DNA of 45,810 nucleotides from JAFDWI01 sp964544305 (GCA_964544305.1 CAZJAZ010000019.1:1-45810), one strand, 5' to 3'; positions 8,953 to 17,889 are shown, counted from the stretch's first letter. The notes: generated by a model from the sequence alone, not told the origin. A program made the numbers and translations.

Positions 8953-9799
8953 GCGAACGGATCAATGCGGTCGCCCCCAGGGTGATCACGGTGACACCAG
9001 CACCGCAAAGCAAGAGTTGACGCACCCAACGCACCGACACCGTCGGCCAGGTCACTCGAGCCCACACAAACAACAACGACACAACAAACAGTTTGGTCGT
9101 GAACACCACAACGCTCACCACATGACGCGTGCCCGGATTGTCCACCGGCCATGGCACCGCGCCACCACCAACAAAAACCGCAACCATCCAACCCGACATG
9201 GCCACCACCAATGCCATATCGGCGAGCGACGTCGGTCGGCTCGTCGCATCAACAAATGTGGCGTGCAACGCGAAAACCGCAACCACCGCGAGCCACGGCT
9301 GAACCAGCAGCGTCATCACGTTCGCATCGGCCTGTGCCCGCACGATCTCGGTCACAATGCTCGAACCCCACCGCACAGCGACCGCACCCGACACCAGACC
9401 AAAAAGTGCCGCCAAGCCGACCCGGGCCACGCTTCGATGCACTATCGCATCCACCAACAACGCCCCCGCCGGCACGAGCACACCCCAAGTCGGTTGCGCG
9501 GTCACAAGGCCATTCGACAATGGGACTACCGCACAAATTGCTAACGCACACCCCACGCGCACTCCCAACTGCACGTCGCTTTGACCCCCAGGGGCACCGC
9601 GACGTTGCAACGCGACGATCCCTTCAACGATCGGGCGCAACCGAGAACCCTCAGCCCACGCTCGCGACGCGGCTCGCGGCACGAACACCGCTCGTTCGAG
9701 CCACCACAAGGCGACGACAAAAGGCATCACGACAGCGAACGTCACAACCAATCCGGCGGCGCTTTGCTGCCAAAACGATGGATGCAAAACCGCAATCAC
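8945..9799 (-). CDS. Divergent NuoH-like membrane protein
   Basis: Polytopic membrane protein of 284 aa that aligns by eye along much of NuoH, the complex I subunit that anchors the peripheral arm and forms part of the quinone chamber. Shared stations with the window's own NuoH: W-x-ER at the end of the first helix; AxxAVVPLS; ADM...AVFVGG matching NuoH AEFMNAI...TLFLGG; and a closing FxxKLFVVSLLFVWARVTWP matching NuoH FFGKMLVLLYVLVWIRGTLP. The acidic quinone-loop segment of real NuoH (PPFDIIEAEQEL) is replaced by a short neutral stretch. The GTG at 9799 overlaps the upstream stop as GTGA, so the two are translationally coupled. It is about 285 aa against about 400 for NuoH. It cannot be the working complex I subunit, which is encoded at 18646-19842. 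Function unknown. Confidence 0.6.
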   Translation of the reverse strand: MIAVLHPSFWQQSAAGLVVTFAVVMPFVVALWWLERAVFVPRAASRAWAEGSRLRPIVEGIVALQRRGAPGGQSDVQLGVRVGCALAICAVVPLSNGLVTAQPTWGVLVPAGALLVDAIVHRSVARVGLAALFGLVSGAVAVRWGSSIVTEIVRAQADANVMTLLVQPWLAVVAVFALHATFVDATSRPTSLADMALVVAMSGWMVAVFVGGGAVPWPVDNPGTRHVVSVVVFTTKLFVVSLLFVWARVTWPTVSVRWVRQLLLCGAGVTVITLGATALIRSLV

Positions 9800-10236
9800 G
9801 CTGACGCATCCCAACGAAAAGCGGCGGCCAATGCAATCAGCGATTCGCTAAGCGCAGCGCCATCGTCAACGACGATCGACGCGCACGGCATCGCAGCAAC
9901 CGCGCGCAGTGCTTGCAATGTTTGCGCATCGCGCACGACGATTACATCGGCCACGCGCACATCATCAACCATCGACACCCCAAGACGCCGCAACCGTGCC
10001 CCTTGGGGCGTTGCCAACAACACGGCGATCTGTTCAGTTAACTCAGGCACCGGACACCACAACCGCAAACTTCGACTCCGTGCCCAACCCGTCACACGAT
10101 GCACGGTGGGTGGAATTCGACCATGTTGATCCAACTGCGAACCCGGTTGCACACTGCGCGCCACAACACGACCAACGAACACCATTACAAAACCGACGGC
10201 AAAGAATCCGACCACAGCCAACCAAGGACGGATCAT
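9796..10236 (-). CDS. Degenerate NuoB-like protein with N-terminal membrane helix
   Basis: Protein of 146 aa with one N-terminal helix (about 4-26), a basic linker and a soluble domain. That domain resembles NuoB, which carries cluster N2 in complex I. Its RLG...VRVADVIVV...MPCASIVV order matches NuoB RFG...PRQADILVV...EPKWVISMG. The N2 ligands are not kept: the Cys-Cys pair is represented by a single Cys (WCPVPEL against ACCAIEM), and the later cysteines are missing or displaced, so no [4Fe-4S] cluster is expected. The helix plus loop might correspond to a shrunken NuoA, which is speculative. Coupled by GTGA to the NuoH-like gene, an order seen in membrane-bound [NiFe]-hydrogenase-type modules. 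No clear ribosome binding site at the ATG. Homology is weak alone and gains weight from its partner. Confidence 0.45.
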   Translation of the reverse strand: MIRPWLAVVGFFAVGFVMVFVGRVVARSVQPGSQLDQHGRIPPTVHRVTGWARSRSLRLWCPVPELTEQIAVLLATPQGARLRRLGVSMVDDVRVADVIVVRDAQTLQALRAVAAMPCASIVVDDGAALSESLIALAAAFRWDASA

Positions 10237-10281
10237 TGGGTTGGGGCCCGCGAGGGAAGAAGTCGCGTGAACAAAGTGATT

Positions 10282-10842
10282 TCAGGCTAGTCCCACGTCG
10301 CGCAATAAGGGCATTTTACGGCCCTGGAAACCACTTTGGGTTCTCACGGTAATAGCTTCTCCCAGAGCCAGGTATCCCACTAATCCACCGCTCAAATTTG
10401 AAGTGCGGAGCAATGATGTCTCCACGTGGCAACCGATGAGGCGCATCATCGAGATGCGCGCGAACGAACACCGAACCGCGGCTTCCCGAGCACCGCTGGC
10501 TACATTGACCACCGCACGGGTTGCTCCTCGGTGCTGCTCAGCGATGCGGTCACAGCTGTCATCACCAAACGGGTTGTTCGCGCAAACATCTTCCCATGCT
10601 CACAATCCCAGCGAGCCTGATCGACTCACCGGGTCGTTCCCCGCGTAGCCATACCTGTTCCCGGTGACCGTGAACAGCGGGTCTGGGGTGGTGAATTGGG
10701 CGGTGGTGGGGTCGTAGTAACCAACCACCCCAACATTCATCTGACCAGTAACACCGAATTTGCCCGAGGTGCCCTGGGCATTCGCCGGTGAGAAGCCGCG
10801 ACGCGAACCCGGCGGGAACCTAAAACGCGCGAACGCGTGCTT
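10282..10842 (-). pseudogene. RHS-repeat protein C-terminal remnant
   Basis: On the - strand from 10842 the frame reads through a clear RHS-associated core end: GYYDPTTAQFTTPDPLF, then TGNRYGYAGNDPV, then a short ...SLGL. An in-frame TGA follows at 10600-10602. The same frame continues to 10282 with AWEDVCANNPFGDDSCDRIA and later GGLVGYLALGEA, which resemble the variable tip that follows the core in actinobacterial RHS/YD proteins. The 5' part (over 1,000 codons in intact relatives) is absent and a stop precedes the fragment. RHS proteins deliver C-terminal toxin tips in contact-dependent competition; this copy is dead. Confidence 0.65.
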
Positions 10843-10931
10843 TCACGAACACCCGGCTCCACATCGACGCGTCCCGAAGGCCTCGTGCCGATCATCGTCG
10901 ACACCACGATCGGTGGCTTTCCGCGTGAAGC

Positions 10932-11342
10932 TCAGGGCACGAGGGTGAACCCTGGGGTGTGGGTCGGCCGCACGACATGGAAGTGTCGACGATCGAGTGT
11001 GGCGATCTCCGTTGCCGTGTGCCGTTCAGCGATAGCAATGAGCGAAGCGTCGGTGCCACCCAGATGCAAGCTCGCATACTCCGTGACGAGTTCTTTTATC
11101 CTGACCCAGTCTTGTCCGGTGAGCGACTCGACGACAAGGTCTCCGTCGATCACAGACTGATAAAGCGCTGTCTCAGCATCAACACCAAGTTCACGCTCAA
11201 TCAGATACGCAGCTTCTGCAACTACCATCGCAGTAGTCACAAATGGCCCAAGCTCGTCGCTGAGTAACGCTGCGCACTCGCGATGCGCACGGTCGGTTGT
11301 GTCCGCGCCGGCGACGATGACGCTGGTATCGACGATCAACAC
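10932..11342 (-). CDS. vapC: VapC-type PIN-domain toxin
   Basis: PIN-domain ribonuclease, 136 aa, toxin of a type II toxin-antitoxin pair; VapC enzymes cleave tRNA or rRNA using Mg2+. The acidic quartet is visible: D5 (IVDTSV), E43 (VAEAAYLIER), D98 (GGTDASLIAIAER) and D117 (ATLDRRHF). The GTG start lies 9 nt after the antitoxin stop, so translation is probably coupled to it. The pair lies between nuoN and the RHS remnant, typical of a mobile module settled in a gene junction. All catalytic acids are kept, so it is probably functional. Confidence 0.88.
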   Translation of the reverse strand: MLIVDTSVIVAGADTTDRAHRECAALLSDELGPFVTTAMVVAEAAYLIERELGVDAETALYQSVIDGDLVVESLTGQDWVRIKELVTEYASLHLGGTDASLIAIAERHTATEIATLDRRHFHVVRPTHTPGFTLVP

Positions 11343-11351
11343 GTGGAGGGC

Positions 11352-11588
11352 TCAGTCGCGTCCGAATCCATCGGCAAGTAGCTCGTCGACCCGATTGGAA
11401 ATCCCACCCTTCGAAGAACCGACCGCAACGAACGCAGGTCGACGGCGACCAGTCCGCTCGGAAGCGTGACCGGCAGGCAACGCATTGGCCAGTTCGGCGA
11501 CAACGACATCGACACTGATCCCGCGTCGTGTCGCTTCAGCTTGAAGACGGCTGAGCACCTCATCGGAAAGTTCGATCGTCACCGGCAT
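11352..11588 (-). CDS. vapB: VapB-type antitoxin
   Basis: Small protein of 78 aa preceding vapC. The N-terminal part (MPVTIELSDEVLSRLQAEATRRGISVDVVV) is a ribbon-helix-helix DNA-binding fold as in VapB/CopG antitoxins. The C-terminal part, ending in NRVDELLADGFGRD, is the type of acidic tail that inserts into the VapC active site. I start it at the ATG at 11588 because GGAGG lies directly upstream and family members begin this way; a longer in-frame reading to 11732 adds an unlikely Cys/Arg-rich extension. Expected to bind its own promoter and autoregulate. About 210 bp upstream, to nuoN, contains no recognised gene. Confidence 0.85.
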   Translation of the reverse strand: MPVTIELSDEVLSRLQAEATRRGISVDVVVAELANALPAGHASERTGRRRPAFVAVGSSKGGISNRVDELLADGFGRD

Positions 11589-11802
11589 GACCTCCAGTGT
11601 AGAACCCGCAGGTGACACTCGAGGGTGAGAATCACGAAACGAAAACCCGTCGCAGCCCCGGACGCGAGAGAGTCGCCTCGCGGTTCTCAAAATCAACAAG
11701 GAGATTTTTAGAAAGCAACAACACCACGACACCGACCGTGAACCGCAACCCGACCCGACCGGTAACCCTCACGCCACCCACGCAGGGAAAAGCCCTCGGG
11801 TT

Positions 11803-13329
11803 CTACTTGCCCAAAGCGATCAGTTGTGGCAAAGCGTGATGGGTGAGGTTGGTCACCGGCCCTGGCGCGACCCCAAGACCAATCACCATGATGAACGCCA
11901 CAACCAACGCCAACTTCGCACTCGCTGGAATTTCGATGCGGGCGATGGCTGGTGCATCATCATCGGCAGGTGAATACATCGCAATCACCACCTTGAGGTA
12001 CAGGTACGCTGCGATCACCGCCGTCACCATTGCCACCAATGCCAGCGGCCACGAACCATGCTCAACCGCAGCCAGTATCGCCTCAAACTTGGCAACAAAA
12101 CCGACCGTGAGTGGCACCCCAGCCTGCGCGAACAAGAAGATCGCAAGCAGAAACGCGAGCGCCGGTTCACGTGCCGCAATCCCGCGGTAGTCATCCAGTG
12201 AATGATGACCATCGCCACGACGGCCAAGCAACGCCACCACACCGAAACTGCCTAACACCATGAACGTATAGCCAGCCAGATAAAACAGTGCCGCTGACAC
12301 ACCATCATCTGAAGCACTCTGCAGCGCCAGCAAAATGAACCCAGCGTGATTGATCGACGAATACGCGAGCAAACGTTTCACATCGGTCTGTGCGAGCGCG
12401 ACCACCGCACCGACAATCAACGTCAACACCGCGATCACATAGATCACCGGCTGCCAATCAAGACGGTAATTAATAAACGACGTCGTGAACACTCGCAAGA
12501 ACCCGACAAAACCCCCAACCTTGACCGCCGAAGCCATAAAACCAGACACCGGCGTCGGCGCCCCTTGATACACATCAGGCGTCCAGTTATGGAACGGCAC
12601 CGCCGCAACTTTGAAACCGAAACCCACAATCAACAGCATCATGCCCGCCAACAACATGATGTCATTCGCAAACATGTTGGCCGCCAAATAGTCGGCGATC
12701 GTCGCCAAATGTGTCGACCCGGTCGCGCCATAAATCAATGCGATGCCGTACAAGAAGAACGCGGATGACATGCCACCCAAAATGAAGTACTTGAACGCAG
12801 CCTCACCAGAACGTGCACGGCGAGTATGAATACCAGCCAACACGTACACCGCGATCGACATGATCTCAAGCCCAAGAAATAACACGATCAAATCGTTCGC
12901 TGCACCCATGATGACGGCACCTGTCGCGGACAACAGCAACAGCACGTAGGGCTCAATACCAACGAGATCCTCACGCACCAAATATCCGTCGATAAACAAC
13001 ACCGACAAGAACAACGCGGCACACACCACAAACGCCACAAACATTGAGAAACCGTCGATACCGATCATTCCCGCAACCGTCGTAAACGCACCGTGGTCTT
13101 GCACCTTGTGCCACTGCGGAATTGCCGAGGCCCCCGCAACTAGCGCAATCAATGCAGCAAACGGCCCGTAGAAACGGCGGGCTTTCGGGCCACGCAACAA
13201 CGAGCCCGCAACCAGCAACACCAATGCGCCACCCGACAAGATCAGAATTGGCGCGAGCGCCGCCCACGAAACGTCAGGCAAATCAAGCTTGTGGATCGGC
13301 GGTTGCGCCGCGAACAACGAAAACATCAC
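11803..13329 (-). CDS. nuoN: NADH-quinone oxidoreductase subunit N
   Basis: Antiporter-like membrane subunit of complex I, 508 aa, about 14 helices; one of three proton-channel subunits. Diagnostic stretch: FKVAAVPFHNWTPDVYQGAP with the central lysine, followed by the helix carrying KVGGF. A conserved glutamate sits in LFLGLEIMSIAVYVL. Last gene of the nuo operon. Its ATG overlaps the nuoM stop by 4 nt (ATGA). No strong hairpin with a T-run was seen in the 214 bp after the TAG, so the operon terminator is unclear. Confidence 0.97.
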   Translation of the reverse strand: MMFSLFAAQPPIHKLDLPDVSWAALAPILILSGGALVLLVAGSLLRGPKARRFYGPFAALIALVAGASAIPQWHKVQDHGAFTTVAGMIGIDGFSMFVAFVVCAALFLSVLFIDGYLVREDLVGIEPYVLLLLSATGAVIMGAANDLIVLFLGLEIMSIAVYVLAGIHTRRARSGEAAFKYFILGGMSSAFFLYGIALIYGATGSTHLATIADYLAANMFANDIMLLAGMMLLIVGFGFKVAAVPFHNWTPDVYQGAPTPVSGFMASAVKVGGFVGFLRVFTTSFINYRLDWQPVIYVIAVLTLIVGAVVALAQTDVKRLLAYSSINHAGFILLALQSASDDGVSAALFYLAGYTFMVLGSFGVVALLGRRGDGHHSLDDYRGIAAREPALAFLLAIFLFAQAGVPLTVGFVAKFEAILAAVEHGSWPLALVAMVTAVIAAYLYLKVVIAMYSPADDDAPAIARIEIPASAKLALVVAFIMVIGLGVAPGPVTNLTHHALPQLIALGK

Positions 13330-14897
13330 TTGCCCGCCTCCACATTGTGCGTCAGTTGCTGATGCACCTGAACATGCGTGACCAAACGATCAACGCTCGG
13401 TTCAATGCGCTCCAAAAGCGGACGAGGATACAAACCAATGAACACGACAATCACCGCAAGTGGAATCATGACCCCGATCTCCGACCAGCGCAGATCCTTC
13501 ACCTTCTCATTCTCCTCATCGGGCATACCGTGAAACACCTGCTGGAACGCCCACAGCAAATACACCGCAGACAAAATCACACCCGTCGCGGCAACAACCG
13601 TCCACCACCGGCGAGTCTCAAATGAACCGACCATGATGAGGAACTCACCAACAAACCCGTTCAAACCCGGCAAACCGATCGAAGCGAACGTCATGAAAAT
13701 GAACAGGCCAGCCAAAATTGGTGCGCCTTTTTGCATACCACGAAGCTCCGCGAAAATGCGCGTGCCACGACGGGTCTGAATGAACCCGACCAGCAAGAAC
13801 AATGCGGCAATCAAGATCCCGTGGTTCACCATTTGCAACACGGCACCCGACACGCTCACCTTGGTAATCGCAAACAACCCGAGACCAATGAAACCAAGGT
13901 GTGCGACCGACGAATAGGCCACCACACGCTTGAGATCTTTTTGCACCGCAGCCATCGCCGCACCATAAAGAATGCCGATCACACCCAAGGTGACCAGGCC
14001 CGGTCCGAACCATGCGGCCGCTTCGGGAAACAGGTACAGACCAAAGCGCAACAGCCCGTACGCCCCAAGTTTGGCCATCACACCAGACACCAAAATCGAG
14101 CCCGAAGTCGGGGCTTCGGTGTACGTGTCAGGCAGCCACGTGTGGAACGGGAACAACGGCATCTTCACCGCAAATGCAATCGCAAATCCGGCGAACAGCC
14201 AACGCCCGGTGGTCTTAGCGATCTCATTCGAGTTTGCGAGCGTCACCAGATCAAAGGTCATCTGCCCCGTCGCGTGACTGTTCAAGAACACCAGCACGAT
14301 CATCGCAACCAGCATGAACGCTGACCCGAACATCGTGTACAAAAAGAACTTCATTGCAGCAGGCCGACGGCCCGGGCCACCCCACGTGATGATCAAGAAA
14401 TACATCGGCGCTAAGACCAGTTCGAACATCACGAAGAACAAGAACACGTCCAAGCTCAAAAACGCACCCAAACAACCAAACTCGAGGAGCAGAATCCACG
14501 CGGCGAATGCTTTCGCGTCACGTTGCTCTCCTGCACCAAGCATCGCAATGGGGACTAACAACGCGGTGAGCGCAACCAGCCACAACGAAATGCCATCCAC
14601 GCCCAGATGCCACGAAATGTTCCATTGTTTGAGCCACACCACCCGATCAATGAACTGGAAACCGTTCGCATGATCGAGCGCGTTCGGACCGGTCGTTGCA
14701 AGATGCGGATGAACCTGGAACTGGATGACGAGGTACACCGCGAGTGCAAACGTGCCCATGGCAAAAAGCAACCCTGCAGCGCGGGCAGAACCAGCCCGGC
14801 GGTTCGGGATCAGACCGACAACGGCTGCGCCAATCGCGGGCAACACCACGAGCGCGGTTAACAGTGGAAATGATGAGGATTCAGTAGCGGCAAGCAT
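13326..14897 (-). CDS. nuoM: NADH-quinone oxidoreductase subunit M
   Basis: Antiporter-like proton-pumping subunit of complex I, 523 aa. Key residues visible: E159 in FELVLAPMYF on TM5, K245 in AFAVKMPLFPFHTWLPD, and the GLPGLNGFVGEFL stretch carrying a late conserved glutamate. The order L, M, N matches the distal-to-proximal membrane arm. It begins immediately after the nuoL stop and overlaps nuoN by 4 nt. Confidence 0.97.
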   Translation of the reverse strand: MLAATESSSFPLLTALVVLPAIGAAVVGLIPNRRAGSARAAGLLFAMGTFALAVYLVIQFQVHPHLATTGPNALDHANGFQFIDRVVWLKQWNISWHLGVDGISLWLVALTALLVPIAMLGAGEQRDAKAFAAWILLLEFGCLGAFLSLDVFLFFVMFELVLAPMYFLIITWGGPGRRPAAMKFFLYTMFGSAFMLVAMIVLVFLNSHATGQMTFDLVTLANSNEIAKTTGRWLFAGFAIAFAVKMPLFPFHTWLPDTYTEAPTSGSILVSGVMAKLGAYGLLRFGLYLFPEAAAWFGPGLVTLGVIGILYGAAMAAVQKDLKRVVAYSSVAHLGFIGLGLFAITKVSVSGAVLQMVNHGILIAALFLLVGFIQTRRGTRIFAELRGMQKGAPILAGLFIFMTFASIGLPGLNGFVGEFLIMVGSFETRRWWTVVAATGVILSAVYLLWAFQQVFHGMPDEENEKVKDLRWSEIGVMIPLAVIVVFIGLYPRPLLERIEPSVDRLVTHVQVHQQLTHNVEAGK

Positions 14898-16958
14898 CTA
14901 AAACGAAGCCCGGTAGTAGACGAAAGCAAGAAGGCACGCCGCACCGACCGCAAGGCCAAGGGCGTAGTTCCGGACATAGCCGGTTTCAAGACGGCGAACC
15001 TGACCTGCGCCAAGTTGCAAGAGCCGGCCCGTTCCATTGACGATGCCGTCAAGGAAACCACGTTCGAACGTGGTGGCCAACCAATTCGTGGCCCGGGTCA
15101 CGGGGCCGCCCATGAACGCGGAGACCGTCGAATCAATGCGCCACGCTTTGAGCAAGATATCCGGCTCATACTTGAGCTGCTCGTCACGTGTGGACGTGTT
15201 CTTTTGGTAGATCAGATAGCCCAAACCAAGGCCCACCGCGGTGAGCGCAACGGCAACCAACTCAAGGCCGATTTCCAGCGTCGTAGGAATGTGCCAGGTG
15301 ATTTGACCAAGGTGCACTGAAGGTTCCAGCCAATGTTCCAAGATCTGGAACTTGTCACCGAAAGGCAAGTTCAACGCACCAAGCACCACCGCCCCCACCG
15401 CAAGCAGGATCATCGGATACGTCATGATCTTGGGTGCTTCGGTCGGTTTGACCGGCGCACCATGTTCAACATGATGTGGCGCACCCGGGCCAACCGGCAG
15501 CGGGTTGCCGTTCGCGTCAACGGTTGCATGACCATGGTCGTGCGCATGTTCGCTGTTCGGATCAAGCTCGGTCCAACGCTGTTGCCCAAAGAACGTCAAC
15601 ACAACTTCACGGGTCATGTAGTAGGCGGTAAGGAGTGCGGTGACGACCCCCACACCCCACAGCAGCGGTGACTTGTGCCAGGCGAAACCAAGAATGTCAC
15701 CTTTTGACCAGAAACCCGAGAACGGCGGCACACCCGCGATCGCCAACCAGGCGATCACAAACGTCATGCCGGTGATCGGGAAAAACTTCCACAACTTGCC
15801 GTACCAAGTCATGTCTTGTTCATTGTTCATGCCATGAATGACCGCACCGGCACCCAAGAACAACAACGCCTTGAAGAATGCGTGCGTGATCATGTGGAAG
15901 ATCGCCGCCACATAAGCACCCGAACCAACCGCCAATACCATGTAGCCAAGTTGCGACACGGTTGAGTACGCGAGCACCTTTTTGATGTCACGCTGTGACA
16001 CCGCAATCGTCGCGGCCAAGAGTGCGGTTGCCGCACCCACACACGCAATCGTGGTCGCAACCCAAGGGTCAGCCATCGCAATGAGCGGGTTGATGCGCAC
16101 CAGCAGATAGACACCCGCGGTCACCATCGTTGCCGCGTGCATCAAAGCCGAGACGGGTGTCGGACCGGCCATCGCGTCAGGCAGCCACATGTAAAGGGGC
16201 AACTGGGCAGACTTTCCGGCCGCCCCAAGGAGCAAGAAAATCACAATCGCAGAGATCGTGGTGGCCTCAACGCCAGACATATTGGCGAAGATCGTTTGAT
16301 AATCGAACGTGCCAAAAGCGAGGAACGTGAAGAACATGGCGACGAGGAAACCCCAGTCCCCGACGCGGTTCGTGATAAACGCTTTCTTACCGGCAGAGGC
16401 GTTTTCGTTGTCTTGGAACCAGAAGCTGATTAACAGGTACGACGCGGCACCCACGCCTTCCCAACCGAGGAACGTCATGAGCATCGATGAGCCCGTCACC
16501 AAAATCAGCATCGACATGGCAAAGAACGACAAGTAAATAAAGAACTTCGAGAAGTCCGGGTCGCCTTTCATGTAGCCGATCGAATACATGAAGATCACCG
16601 ACGCGACCAGCGTTACGAACAGACACATCGTCACCGACAACGGGTCGACCAGGAACGCCAAATCAACATGGAAGTTGCCCACCGCAATCCAGGTGAACAG
16701 CTTTTGGACATAGGAGCGCTCTTCGCCGTGCATGGAGCGCAAACCAATCCAGGTACACACCGACGCAATGAACGCGCCAACCATGCCCGCGACCGCAACC
16801 CAACCCGCAGCAGGCTCACCCAAACGTCGACCGAACGCAACCAAGATCACGAACGCCGCAATCGGCAACGCGGGCACCAGCCAAATGGCATGTACCAACG
16901 TGGGCACTTCTGGTGCGACACTCCCGTGTGCGAGAAGAGACAGAGATGAAAATTGCAC
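14898..16958 (-). CDS. nuoL: NADH-quinone oxidoreductase subunit L
   Basis: Distal antiporter-like subunit of complex I, 686 aa, with the long lateral helix at its C-terminus. Visible: E167 in FLGWEGVGAASYLLI, K249 in AAGKSAQLPLYMWLPDAM, K363 in HAFFKALLFLGAG, K419 in FWSKGD. A His/Pro/Gly-rich loop (471-499, with HAHDHGH and HHVEH) is inserted between late helices. It could bind metal but may be an ordinary lineage-specific loop. The GTG start fits the 17-nt gap after nuoK. Confidence 0.97.
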   Translation of the reverse strand: MQFSSLSLLAHGSVAPEVPTLVHAIWLVPALPIAAFVILVAFGRRLGEPAAGWVAVAGMVGAFIASVCTWIGLRSMHGEERSYVQKLFTWIAVGNFHVDLAFLVDPLSVTMCLFVTLVASVIFMYSIGYMKGDPDFSKFFIYLSFFAMSMLILVTGSSMLMTFLGWEGVGAASYLLISFWFQDNENASAGKKAFITNRVGDWGFLVAMFFTFLAFGTFDYQTIFANMSGVEATTISAIVIFLLLGAAGKSAQLPLYMWLPDAMAGPTPVSALMHAATMVTAGVYLLVRINPLIAMADPWVATTIACVGAATALLAATIAVSQRDIKKVLAYSTVSQLGYMVLAVGSGAYVAAIFHMITHAFFKALLFLGAGAVIHGMNNEQDMTWYGKLWKFFPITGMTFVIAWLAIAGVPPFSGFWSKGDILGFAWHKSPLLWGVGVVTALLTAYYMTREVVLTFFGQQRWTELDPNSEHAHDHGHATVDANGNPLPVGPGAPHHVEHGAPVKPTEAPKIMTYPMILLAVGAVVLGALNLPFGDKFQILEHWLEPSVHLGQITWHIPTTLEIGLELVAVALTAVGLGLGYLIYQKNTSTRDEQLKYEPDILLKAWRIDSTVSAFMGGPVTRATNWLATTFERGFLDGIVNGTGRLLQLGAGQVRRLETGYVRNYALGLAVGAACLLAFVYYRASF

Positions 16959-16975
16959 GATCAGTAGTCCTCGCC

Positions 16976-17290
16976 TCAGCCCTTGAGCAGATTCATGTCG
17001 TCGGCTGTTGCTTCCGGTCGGCGGCGCAGCAACGCCACGATGATTCCAAGACCAACCACCACTTCAGCAGCGGCAACCACCATCACAAAGAACACGGTGA
17101 CCTGGCCGCCAATGTCATTGAGTTCATGGGCGATTGCGACAAACGAAAGGTTTGCGGCATTCAACATCAATTCGATGCACATGAACATGACGATCGGATT
17201 GCGGCGCACCAACACGCCAGCGACACCAATCGTGAACAAAATGGCGCTGAGCCCCAAGTAGGCACCGACGCCCACGGTTGCAAGCATCAT
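16976..17290 (-). CDS. nuoK: NADH-quinone oxidoreductase subunit K
   Basis: Three-helix subunit of complex I, 104 aa, the normal family size. The two membrane-buried glutamates of the proton path are present: E40 (MCIELMLNAANL) and E76 (AAAEVVVGLGI). Its ATG overlaps the nuoJ stop (ATGA). Confidence 0.97.
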   Translation of the reverse strand: MMLATVGVGAYLGLSAILFTIGVAGVLVRRNPIVMFMCIELMLNAANLSFVAIAHELNDIGGQVTVFFVMVVAAAEVVVGLGIIVALLRRRPEATADDMNLLKG

Positions 17291-17889
17291 GAGGCGGGCT
17301 CCTCCTCGGGTGTTGCTTCCACAATCGGAGTTGACAACGCGACAACCGGCTCGTTGGCGTCAACAAGGCTTTCATTGCGACGCACCCGACGGGTCAACGC
17401 CACCGCTCCGACCACACCGATGACCAGCAGTAACGACGTAATCTCGAAAGCGAACAGATAGTCGGTAAAGAGAATTTTGGAAATATCGAACACGTTCTCG
17501 GCACGCGATCCGATCTTGCCCGTTGACGACTTGGCACCGGTGATCGTGCCTTTGATCACCGCGAACAACAGGCCCGCACCAACCACAATCGCCAAACCAA
17601 TCCCAGCCCAACGTTGCCCAACCAACGCGTCAGAGCGCAGATCGTCAAGCTGATCAACCCCAAGGAGCATGATCACAAACAAGAACAGCACCACGACCGC
17701 ACCTGCATACACAATCACTTGCACGGCTGCGAGAAAATCGGCTTGCAAATTCAAGAACAGCACGGCGACACCAAAAAGTGTGGCCACCAAACTCATCGCC
17801 GCATACACGGTGCTGCGCGAGAGCACCACACCGAGCGCACCTGCGAGCACGATGAGCGCGCCGACCGCAAAAATGATGGTTTCCATCAT
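17287..17889 (-). CDS. nuoJ: NADH-quinone oxidoreductase subunit J
   Basis: Five-helix membrane subunit of complex I, 200 aa, lying beside NuoK and NuoA in the complex. The diagnostic region is the third helix (LAAVQVIVYAGAVVVLFLFVIMLLG), which contains the pi-bulge that couples quinone reduction to pumping. The Arg- and Glu-rich tail is cytoplasmic. Overlaps both neighbours by 4 nt. Confidence 0.96.
   Translation of the reverse strand: MMETIIFAVGALIVLAGALGVVLSRSTVYAAMSLVATLFGVAVLFLNLQADFLAAVQVIVYAGAVVVLFLFVIMLLGVDQLDDLRSDALVGQRWAGIGLAIVVGAGLLFAVIKGTITGAKSSTGKIGSRAENVFDISKILFTDYLFAFEITSLLLVIGVVGAVALTRRVRRNESLVDANEPVVALSTPIVEATPEEEPAS

Noticed and set aside
8484..9191. 235-codon open frame on the - strand
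   Set aside because: It overlaps the end of the NuoH-like gene and both surface-protein remnants in another frame, with Cys/Arg-rich composition typical of a shadow frame.
8885..10352. Several + strand frames of 75-219 codons opposite the Nuo-like pair
   Set aside because: They are His/Arg/Pro/Thr-rich shadows of the - strand genes, which have hydrophobic helices, GTGA coupling and recognisable similarity.
10600..10602. In-frame TGA in the RHS fragment as a selenocysteine codon
   Set aside because: The gene is truncated at the 5' end, no suitable stem-loop follows, and RHS proteins have no conserved Cys or Sec there; decay is the simpler reading.
11589..11802. Rho-independent terminator after nuoN
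   Set aside because: Only very short complementary runs near the nuoN stop and no T-run; I could not support a terminator.
15460..15550. His-rich stretch in NuoL as a separate metal-binding gene or insertion
   Set aside because: It is in frame inside a loop of an otherwise normal NuoL; such His/Asp-rich loops occur in membrane subunits and no independent start is needed.
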